64,000 bases of DNA from assembly GCA_030549335.1 (NCBI GenBank), contig CM060195.1, positions 10,321,501 through 10,385,500 of the forward strand, read 5' to 3'. Positions 55,697-64,000 of this stretch are shown here, piece after piece (the stretch's first letter is position 1; each line of letters begins with the position of its first letter). The DNA comes from Pontederia crassipes. Taxonomy: Eukaryota > Streptophyta > Magnoliopsida > Commelinales > Pontederiaceae. The position numbers were made by a program, and so were the translations under genes. The notes under the pieces are model-generated. The model had not been told where the DNA came from. It saw only the letters and a list, made by a program, of their open reading frames with translations, and did no database searches.

Positions 55697-56105
55697 TGAT
55701 GCATAAAATATTGTAGCAAAATGAATCCGCTAGCAAGTGTAAAACATATATTATTAATTTGATATGTGATCTTATAAATTAATAAGAGAGAAAAAAGTTT
55801 TCTAATTATAAAATAGATATGCAAAATAAGATAATAATAATATAATATAGTGGTGCTGAAGTTAGGCCTTAGGATGAAAATAGAATAGGATAAATATTCA
55901 CTACATAAAGGATAAATTTAATATTTAAAAATGGATTAGAGTCTCTCTAAAGTAGTAACCTAACATGATTAACTTTCGGTCTCCACAACTGGCATCCCCT
56001 TAACTTAAGCATGCAGATTGAGCAATCTTAATTTAATAAGAATTGAAGTCTCCACAACTGACATCATAAAACTTGATCAGAAAATCATAAAACTTATATG
56101 ACCTG
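55697..56105 (-). repeat. LARD LTR fragment
   Basis: Starts TGATGCATAAAAT and follows 2609-3070 closely (aagttaggccttaggatg, ggtctccacaactggcatc), with an internal deletion of about 65 bp after gctagcaagtgta. Truncated at about 56105. Shows that the LARD family exists in more than one copy. Confidence 0.8.
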
Positions 56106-58129
56106 ATTTTGTGAAAGTATAGTTTTCATGGGATTTGAATGATCTCAAAATCAAATGCATATAGTATGATGTCTGCAAAACAATGAGTAGCTATCATCCT
56201 ATTTTTTTTTTAAAAGAACATAGTTAGTTTGTCAATTATGTTCTTATCCATATCAATCATATGTAATTCTGAAAATTTTATGTGGAGGGTTTTTTGCTTT
56301 TATAAGATACATAATGTAATTGGAACTATAAAAAATAAATTATATAAAATACGATATCAAATTTACGGTGGTTACATATCTGTCTTATAGATTTCAAAGC
56401 ACAATCTAAATATGTGCCACCACTAGATTTTCTAAGACTATTATAAGATAGTATAAATTATGAAATTCACTATAATTTATCATCCCTAGGTCTACTTTCT
56501 TTGAGCTTTAGAATTAGGTCAATCAGATTTTTTAACAAAAAGTTATAAATTCATCTTTAGGGTTCTGTTATTCTGTCATCTGAAAGTGTTATCCGATTTT
56601 GTAAATCACAAATCAAATCTAATAGGTGATATAATTATTTTATAATTTAGAGTCAGACCTATAAAGATTTTAGGCTTCATTTACAATTGGAATAACTCGA
56701 AAAGAACATATGTAGTGAAAGTTATAAATGTTTTATCAAACCTTGCTCAGATTGTTGGAATGAAATTTAGGGGAGATTATATTAGTTTTTTTTAAAATTT
56801 ATGATTCTCAGTTCAAAAAGATATAAAAGCTAGAAATTTTATGATTACATATTTGTAAGTCTACATTTAGAGAAAATTTAAATTACCAAAACATGAGTTA
56901 TTTTGTATTTTACATAAATGATAGACTTAAGGCCACTAAGTCCATCAAAACACATAAACAATATGAAATTAAGGTTAATTGTTGATTTTTTTAGAACCAA
57001 GCATAGGGAAATAAAATATGAAACTTTTATAGATTCAATCTTCTATAATATGGAGCTAAGTAAAATTGAAATCGCTACATCGTGAGAAATCATGGAGGGA
57101 GACACCTCTAGAATCTGTAGGGTCACCTTTAGAATCCAATACATCATTCTATTTCCCAGAAATGGAATGAGATAGGATTGACCTAAGTGTCGTGCGGAGT
57201 TAAGTGCTACACCATGAGGGTGAGAGCCACCTCTAGAATCGGTATGAGCCACCTCTAGAAGCCATATATCACTTTCTGATTTGTTCCCCAAAAATAGGAT
57301 AACATAAGATGGAGCTAAGTGCCATGCGGAGCTAAGTGCTACAACGTGAGAGTGGGAGCCATCTCTAAAATCCGTATGGGCCACCTCTGGAAGCCATCTA
57401 TCACTTTCTAATCTGTTTCCTAGAAATGGGATGAGATAAGATGGAGCTAAGTGTTGTGCGGAGTTAAGTGCTACACCGTGAGGGTGGGAGACACCTTTAG
57501 AATCCATATGGGCCACCTCTAGAAGCCATCTATCAACTATACAAATTGGTCAGTTGGTGATCTGTGCATTCATATGAGAGTGTTGCATTCACATACATGT
57601 TTGATATGATTTAGATGATATTGTTTGCATATTGAGTGTGATGCTTCTAATTAGTATGTCATATAGATAATTATCAAATATATGAAAATGCATATCTTGA
57701 TATTATGATTATTGCATGTCTTTTTTTATGTCTCTTCGAATTGATTAGTTGGTAACACATAAGCTATTTTAGCTCACTCTTTTTTTATCAACTTACTGAG
57801 CTATTTTAGCTCACTATGTTGTTTCTAACATTTTTCAAATTAATATCCTTATTTGAGCTACGCGAGATCGTAATCCTAGCAGGGAGTATATATGCTGATG
57901 CTAAGGTATTGAGGAAAGTTATTAGGTCCTTTTATTGAGAAAACTGATTTTGTAGATTGTAGAAGTGTCTTTTTGTATCTAGTAAGAAGGCAATGTCCTT
58001 TTGATGAAATGTAAAACTTAAGGAAGTTGATTTGCACTGAAATGGTCATTAATACATATATGTAATTTTTTGCATTCTTTCATAATCTTTATTTGATCGT
58101 AGATCGTCATTTAAATTGGGGTCGTGACA
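56106..58129 (+). repeat. Gypsy 5' LTR (truncated at its start)
   Basis: Ends gtcgtgaca at 58129, followed after 4 bp by a PBS. Contains the tagctcact words (57770-57815) often seen in Del/Tekay LTRs and a 132-bp tandem array. It is the one Tekay-like LTR in the window on the plus strand. The 5' end could not be placed. Confidence 0.6.
57060..57540. repeat. Tandem repeat, 132-bp period, about 3.6 copies
   Basis: The word tgcggagttaagtgct (with small changes) begins at 57193, 57325 and 57457, steps of 132. Because 132 is divisible by 3, one minus-strand frame stays open over 157 codons and looks like a 44-residue protein repeat, but nothing supports translation. A single related unit lies inverted at 28053-28165. 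Confidence 0.88.
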
Positions 58130-58133
58130 ATTA

Positions 58134-58145
58134 TGGTATGAGAGC
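58134..58145 (+). other. Primer-binding site, initiator tRNA-Met type
   Basis: tggtatgagagc, 11 of 12 identical to TGGTATCAGAGC. Defines the inner edge of the LTR at 58129 and plus orientation. Confidence 0.75.
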
Positions 58146-59050
58146 AATAGGTCCTTCCCTTGGTCAAAGTTTGCATAGCTATGTCTAGGATGACATTGTT
58201 ATGCGTAGAGTGGGATATGAGTGTTTAAGTTATCCTATTCTGTTAGGAATGATAGTTTGGAATTTTATGGTTACCTAAGTACGTGTGACTCCAAAATCAA
58301 AATATGTGATTGTGAGATTATGCATTCGATCAAATATAATTTTATACATAAATTTTTTGAATGCCACCTTAAGATAAAAAAAGTGAATGATTGATCTTTT
58401 AGTGTGTGATCTTTATGCTCCTAGAAGGAATTCTTTGTATTCATATATATGTTAGTTGGCGTCGAGTCCTTGATTGTTGATCTATTTGTTTCGCGTAAGT
58501 ATAAATTTGATGCGGTTTTGAATATTAGTTGGTTGTATTCTTAGCATGTATGATTAATTGTTGTAAGGAGATAAATATTTTCTTGCTTTCAAATCAACTA
58601 TCATTTGAATTTTGAGAGATAGGGGAATTAAGTACATGTTTTTTGATTTATTACATGCGTACTGATCAGTAATTAGGAAATGATGTCATGGATTATTAGA
58701 GCATTTGGTAAAAAGAAAAAGAAATGGTATGGACAATGTTCCTATGTTTAAGGAGTGTGACTTTTCCCCTAATAGAGAGAGATAAATAACGTTGTTCCTA
58801 CTTCCACTATTCCTATTGAAAAAAAGTATAGAAATGTTTATATGAAGATTTTAGTCGGCTCAAAATTATGAGTTGCAATCTTATTCATTAAGAATAAGGA
58901 TGAGTCTCCATGTTTGATTATAGACATATGAGTTAAGTAACTATAAAGATTACTGATGCATGCATTATTATACATGTTTTACATACATCATTTAGATTAT
59001 TTTTCGTAGTTTTTTTCTATTGCATGCATCTATTTTCTCATTTATTTCTC
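58146..59050 (+). other. Gypsy element leader, no coding sequence
   Basis: AT-rich, follows the PBS; no gag recognised before the sequence changes at about 59050. Confidence 0.45.
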
Positions 59051-59390
59051 TAAAATTTGTTAGAGTTCAAAGCTACCAACTTTTATTGTATTTTAATCTC
59101 AAGAGTGTCAAGTTGGAGGTGTAGAGTGATTGTCCCGAAAGAGCGCGGAAATCGGAGCAGAAAAATGGCAGTCACTATCCTGAAGAACCTGGGCTGGGTC
59201 ATTAGTACACACCGGGCCGGACCAAACCTGAGTCGGACTTTGCGCGACAGAAGAACCTGGGTCGGATACATTATAACCCGGGCCGGGTTTGCTTTTCAGA
59301 CGGCTCAGATTTTTGCCTTGTTGAACATGAAGTTAACATCTTAAAATGGCGTGCAATTGATCACTAGCTGATCATATTACCTTTTCTAGC
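59051..59390. repeat. LTR-like scrap with GGGCCGGG words
   Basis: aacctgggctggg, acaccgggccgg, aacctgggtcgg and aacccgggccggg between 59185 and 59290 resemble the array in the solo LTR at 43270-43790. No gene. Confidence 0.45.
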
Positions 59391-60570
59391 TATCGCATGA
59401 ACAGTAATAGATGTCAAACAAAGTCGTCTCACTTTTCGAATAGGTGATGACACGATCGAATTTCTGCTGGATAACATTATTAGCTATCCAGACATGGAAG
59501 ATTACCACCTTCAACCTGGGCAAGTGGATCCTCTAATATAGATGGTAGCATCAGTTATTCATATATATGATCCTTTAGAAGTATCCCTCGTGGCTCAAGA
59601 ACCAACATTATGGACAGAAGAAGAAGCCAAGATTCTCACAAGTCATATGCTCTCAACACAGACACAACACTCTGACAATTCACTGGAGGATCGATCTACT
59701 AAGCTCTCGCAACAGTCTACCTCGAAGAAACCACTGAAACTTGAGATGAAGAAACTCCCACAAAATCTCATATATGAATTTTTAGGAGAAGACTTCACTT
59801 ACCCAGTGATAGTCAGCGCAAATTTAAAGTCGAATCAACTTCAACAGTTATTAGACAAGTTAAAAGCCTATAAACATGTTATCCGATATACTCTGGATGA
59901 TCTCAAAGGAATCAATCCTTCTATTTGCATGCATCACATTCATATGGAAAAATATTTTAAACCATCAATTGAAGGACAAAGATGGCTCAATCAAGCAATG
60001 AAAGAAGTAGTGAAAAAGGAAGTGATTAAACTTTTGGACGCTAGAATCATCTACCCCATATCAGACAGCCAATGGGTGAGTCTCATGCAGGTCATGCCAA
60101 AAAAGGGTGGAATAACCGTAATAAAGACAGAGTCAAACAAATTCATCTCCACACGAAATGTAACCGGATGGAGGATGTGTATTGATTTCAGAAAGCTAAA
60201 CAAAGCCACCCGAAAAGACCACTTTCCTCTACCTTTCATCGATCATATGTTAGAAAGGCTGGCAAACCACTCTTACTTCTGCTATTTAGATGGATTTTTT
60301 GGATTCCATCAAATTCCTATTCATCTAGATGATTAGGAAAAGACTACCTTTACATGTCCTTGTGGAACCTTCGCATGTAGGAGAATGCCTTTTGGGCTAT
60401 GCAATGCTCCAGCAAGTTTTCAAAGGTGTATGATGACAATTTTTTCTAACTATATTGAAGAAATAATGGAAGTATTCATGGACGATTTCTCGGTGTATGG
60501 CACTACCTTTGAAATTTGCTTGCATAATCTTGGAAAAGTATTATAGGGATGTGCCGATCAAAAACCCGCT
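59391..60570 (+). pseudogene. Athila pol remnant on the plus strand (RT)
   Basis: Plus-strand counterpart of 20617-22110: a 264-codon frame (59542-60336) with KKLPQNLIYEFLGEDFTYPV, KEVVKKEVIKLLDARIIYPI, WRMCIDFRKLNKATRKDHFP and YLDGFFGFHQIPIHLDD, then a stop and CRRMPFGLCNAPASFQRC, MEVFMDDFSVYGTTF. Catalytic Asp residues are all present. It is a better-preserved relative of the big Athila element, but it starts inside pol and stops shortly after FMDD, where a deletion joins it to the element's 3' region. Confidence 0.9.
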
Positions 60571-60919
60571 ACACAGATCACCCAGAGAACTATGGATAAT
60601 CACATGAGTACTGGATCAATAAAAAGAAATAAGAATAAAAAAAAGTTCATAATGCACTAGTGTATTCAGCATTAACATCCTTATTAGCGGTCCACCTTGT
60701 TTTAATTCTTTGATTATGAGCTGAGTTAGGAGGAAGTTAAAAATGTCTTGCTTCTAAGACCTTCATTAAAGCAAGCGTATGTAGAAAAGGGAGAAGGCAC
60801 TTGAGCAAAGAATATAAGGTCTAAATGCTAAAAGAGCGACTGGAAAGCAAGGTGGAGACTTAACCCTCTTGTCTTGTACATTGCTTGAAGACAAGCAAAA
60901 AGCTAAGCTTGGAAGAATT
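60571..60919 (+). other. Athila 3' non-coding region
   Basis: Follows the deletion and ends in a purine-rich tract (aagcttggaagaatt) immediately before the 3' LTR. Confidence 0.6.
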
Positions 60920-61995
60920 TGATCACCTCTTATTATTCTCATAATTATTATAATTAAATCCACGAGATTAACAAAAATTTTGATCATATTTTAAGCCCTT
61001 TTTATCTATTATTAGAAAAAGGGTTGAATGAGTAAAATAGGAACTAAATACTTTTCAAATTTTAAATGTTGAACAGGGAGAAAGAAAAGGAGACGAGCAA
61101 GGGAAGGAAGAAGAAACGTGAGGAGGAAGAGGAGGGCCGAAGAGAAGCGAAGATTGATGTTATCTGAATTCATTGCGAGCTAAAAAGGATTTTTGGTTCC
61201 CTTGTGATGATACTTTGTTGATGTTGCTCTTTTAGTTCTCTAATGTCGTGCATTTGACTCCTAGTTTCTATTTACTTGATACATTGCAATTTTATTGTTT
61301 ATATTTGATTTCAATTGGATCGAGAGACCTGTTGTTTTCTCTTTAAAAACTCACTGGTCACATTTATTTGTTGTGTTTCGATTTGGTATTCTTATAGAGA
61401 TTGAGAGGTCCATCATAATTGTTGTTGTGAGGTGAGCCCCTAACAGTGACTAGCAGTGTCAAATGTGTTTCAATTGCTCCGATTAGGATAAAAGAACGAG
61501 TAATTAACAATCGAGAGATCATCCCCTTCTTCTGTTTAGGATGAGAGATCGACTAACCAGCAATTCTAATCTAACATTTAACGGCTACTCTTCCTTCGGT
61601 TCAAGGAGAGATCGGCGAGCTTAGAGACAGAGTAATTAAGTCGCATAGTAAGATCGAAAGATCATTTGACTCCTAAAGTGAGAACTAGAATGCAATAGCT
61701 TCAATGAGTTCATTACAAGGGAATCTCTTCCATCACACTCTGATCCCTCTTCACTCCCCCTTGTTATTCTCTTCAAAAATTGTGTTTCTTTATCATCCAA
61801 TTTACTTTTAATCATTTTGTGACAACTCTTGAAATATAAATAGATTGATAATTGATCGAAATCAATGGCGTTACGACACTCAGGGTTTCTACTCGACCTG
61901 TGCACTTGCAGTTGTGTGAACTCTAGAGAAAAATTAAAACACGACTAGAATTGTTTTTAGTGCAAGAAATCTATATCCACATAAAGTTCACGTCA
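60920..61995 (+). repeat. Athila 3' LTR (1076 bp)
   Basis: Starts TGATCACC and ends TTCACGTCA; inverted homologue of 25967-27068, including tgtgcacttgcag, tattgttgtgaggtgagcc-type and gagagatcgac words. Confidence 0.88.
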
Positions 61996-63340
61996 TCAAT
62001 ATATCAAGCATTCACATCAATCAATCACCCCATACATTTCTTGTATCTTTGTTCATACACAGTTAACCATCATCAATCATCAGTCATCAAAATATTTTAA
62101 ATACATCATAGAACCTATCTTTCGCTCGCTCACGGTGGTGATGGGTTGATCACGACCATGACAGAACCCCAAAACAGTTCCTTCTGTCACGATCGTTATC
62201 GGCGTAGTCACGGTCGTGCTTGTTGTTGTCACGATCGTGATAGTAAAAGTCACGGACGTGTTAGAACGTTATTTCCCCTATTTTTTCTTCACTCACGGTC
62301 GTGACTGGAAGTGTCACGACCATTCTTAATTGGTTATAGCCGTGATAGTGCCTTGGACGATAGGTCAATTTTAGCCTCTCGGTCACGGCCATTTCGAGGG
62401 TCGGCACGGTCGTGCCGGTGATCTAGAATCCGATCTTTCATCCGAAATTCTCAATTTTTGAGATTAAAACTCCACTAAAAATAATCTCTTAGCATCAATG
62501 CATCATAGAACACATTAAAACATGTAATTTTCATTCATTAACAAGATTTAGTACTTTTCCTAAAAATTCATACAACTATCAGAATCTATTCTTACATAGT
62601 ATTCCAGCAATAGTCATTAAAATATTAATAACTTAACTTATACTTATTCTTTTTTTATGATTTCAATTTTCACATAAAGATAAAATGAACCTATAACTTG
62701 AGAATAAATTTTAAACCCTAATTCAGTATTTCTAATTTATGATACTTTTTACAATTTTGTCTCACTGTTACCCGTGACAAAATAATTACTTGTATACATC
62801 TTCAAATCATACGAAACTAATTTTTGTGAAAACTAGACTTCGAGTGCTTTCCATCCATATATTATAATAAATTTTGGATAAGAAAAACTTATCCAAATAA
62901 TTATTACAAAACAGTCACGAAATTAACAGATTATGCAGCATAAATCATGAAATCTTTATTTGTACAATTCTTATTTATGCAACTCTCAATCAAAATCCGT
63001 TCTTCATACTCTCAATCTAAAGAGAGGAGAAAGGAGTTTGGATCCTCTTTACATATCTTTAGGTTTTAGATATAAAATCTTTTTTTCCTAATTATCTTGT
63101 ATCCTTCCTTTTCCTATTGATCTTCTAGTCTTAGCCTTTTCTTGATGGAAAAGAAAAAGAGAGAAGAGAAATTGATGACTAAATTTTTTTGAGAAATTAA
63201 TAATATTTTGAATCTTGTATATAAGATTTATATTAGGACTTTGGTCAAAAGCATCAAATATTCTTTTCCCAAATTTCAGGATATTAGAATTCGTGCATAG
63301 CACGGGATTTAAGACTAGTTATGACTAAAATATAGAACCG
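61996..63340 (-). repeat. Tekay-like LTR fragment with TCACGGTCGTGA array
   Basis: Same landmarks and order as 46410-47259: the array at 62120-62440, then ggagtttggatcctctttacat (63030) and ...ttgatggaaaag. Both ends are missing (the terminal TGTTACA is not seen). No coding sequence. Confidence 0.65.
62120..62440. repeat. Array of TCACGGTCGTGA near-palindromes
   Basis: About ten words (tcacggtggtgat, atcacgaccatga, gtcacgatcgtta, gtcacggtcgtgc, gtcacgatcgtgat, gtcacggacgtg, ctcacggtcgtgac, gtcacgaccatt, gtcacggccat, gcacggtcgtgcc) at 20-45 bp spacing. Confidence 0.8.
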
Positions 63341-63635
63341 AACACCAACATTTTGGAATAACCATCTTGCTTATTGCTCCTTTTTTCCTAAAAGAAGAAC
63401 AAAAACACCAATAGTCCAAATATATGTAATCGATGAATATTAAATTATAAAGAAGTATTGTCTCGAACAGAAGAAGAAGAATGAAAATACTGTTATATCA
63501 CTAGCCTCAACTTGTGGAAAGTTCATACAGAAGAATTAGAACCCAAACGAGAGAAAAAAAGGATGTGCAGATATCAATCAGAGTGATCCACCAATTCTAA
63601 GTAATTTGTGCATATAACTGACAGCTAATTGGTGC
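63341..63635 (-). other. Probable 3' UTR of the phosphatase gene
   Basis: Downstream of the stop codon; not similar to other repeats in the window. An A-rich stretch on the plus strand near 63550 offers no clear poly(A) signal. Confidence 0.45.
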
Positions 63636-63801
63636 TCAGCTCAAAATGAAACGACCGTGAAGTGATCCATCCTCCATCCTTATCCAGGTCTCGATGGAGA
63701 ACGACTGCTCAGTGATCTCAATTATCCTTGATCCCCTGGCCCAGTTTCCGTAGCCTCCATAACCAGTATGGCGAGCAAAGCACAACCAGAGGCTCTCGTA
63801 T

Positions 63802-63833
<32 letters not shown>

Positions 63834-63845
63834 AACAAAGGTTGC
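63636..63845 (-). CDS. Purple acid phosphatase-like protein (PAP16/PAP28/PAP29 type), last exon
   Basis: Minus strand, after acceptor cacctttgcag at 63846: [69 protein letters not shown] and stop. GHNH is the last metal-ligand motif (GHxH) of the metallophosphoesterase fold. The DWCCPY...[15 protein letters not shown] block is characteristic of the short plant PAPs often named probable inactive purple acid phosphatase. Earlier exons with the other metal ligands lie beyond base 64000, and 63846-64000 is intron. The frame is open and splice and stop signals are in order, so this is probably a live gene, unlike most of the window. Confidence 0.9.
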
Positions 63846-64000
63846 CTGCAAAGGTGTTCAGTAAAATAGGAGGTGTTTGATACGAGAATAATGATAAAAA
63901 CAAAGGCTTGTTCTAATCATAGAAACCAAAAGATTTTAGAAAAAATAAGAACGTTTGGAGAATAATTTATTCTCACTCATTATGTTCCTAATTCAAGAAT
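63846..64000 (-). other. Intron of the phosphatase-like gene (partial)
   Basis: AT-rich sequence upstream of the acceptor; no further exon before the window edge. Confidence 0.7.

Noticed and set aside
59341-59380. The palindrome-like word ttgatcactagctgatcat shared with 22268-22287
   Set aside because: It occurs in opposite contexts relative to the two Athila copies and the similarity does not extend beyond about 20 bases, so chance or a short palindrome explains it.

Overview
Repeat-dense nuclear DNA of a flowering plant. A monocot is my best guess, because the one complete gene has a strong GC gradient (GC-rich 5' end, AT-richer 3' end), but the species cannot be read from the sequence. 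There is no bacterial, organellar, rRNA or tRNA gene content. Only two loci look like ordinary host genes: an intact single-exon P-class pentatricopeptide-repeat (PPR) gene at 35772-37661 on the minus strand, and the last exon of a purple-acid-phosphatase-like gene at 63636-63845 on the minus strand, whose remaining exons lie beyond the right edge. Nearly everything else is layered transposons.

Layout. (1) 1-27068: one old Athila-lineage Ty3/gypsy element on the minus strand. Its 5' LTR (25967-27068), tRNA-Asp-type primer-binding site, gag, protease, RT, RNase H, integrase and post-pol ORF can be followed in order. It is cut into pieces by later insertions: a non-coding LARD-like element with its own LTRs (2609-14183, itself carrying a MITE and a 2.8-kb solo LTR), a GC-rich non-autonomous element (15106-15642), a CACTA transposon holding captured host exons (16066-20616), and a solo LTR (22275-23884). 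(2) 27069-28050: decayed Ty1/copia RT/RNase H, the apparent target of the Athila insertion. (3) 28050-35240: LTR fragments, a large GC-rich repeat (30100-31215), a copia LTR, an hAT-like MITE, and a SINE-like sequence at 35240-35470. (4) 35470-38770: the PPR gene, its 3' flank and its AT-rich upstream region. (5) 39400-40850: relics of GRF-zinc-finger and FAR1-type coding sequence. (6) 41345-46404: a second 2.8-kb solo LTR, then a stretch carrying 14-3-3 and protein-kinase gene fragments, then a copia 5' LTR. (7) 46405-53305: a Tekay/Del-like chromovirus whose integrase is split by a 4.5-kb CACTA element (48353-52857). (8) 53310-62000: Athila LTR with an inserted LINE, a LARD-LTR fragment, a gypsy 5' LTR with a 132-bp tandem repeat, and a deleted Athila copy on the plus strand. 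(9) 62000-64000: another Tekay-like LTR and the phosphatase exon.

What holds it together. The order of events can be read from target-site duplications and restored reading frames. At three places (LARD in Athila integrase, CACTA in Athila RT/RNase H, CACTA in the chromovirus integrase), removing the insert plus one copy of the target duplication rejoins the interrupted frame in register. The most unusual items are the CACTA element carrying a splice-site-bounded exon of the exon-junction-complex gene Y14/RBM8A, the recurrent arrays of GC-rich palindromes inside several unrelated LTRs, and a GC-rich element present in two copies. No self-contained novel system (defence, editing or biosynthetic) is visible.
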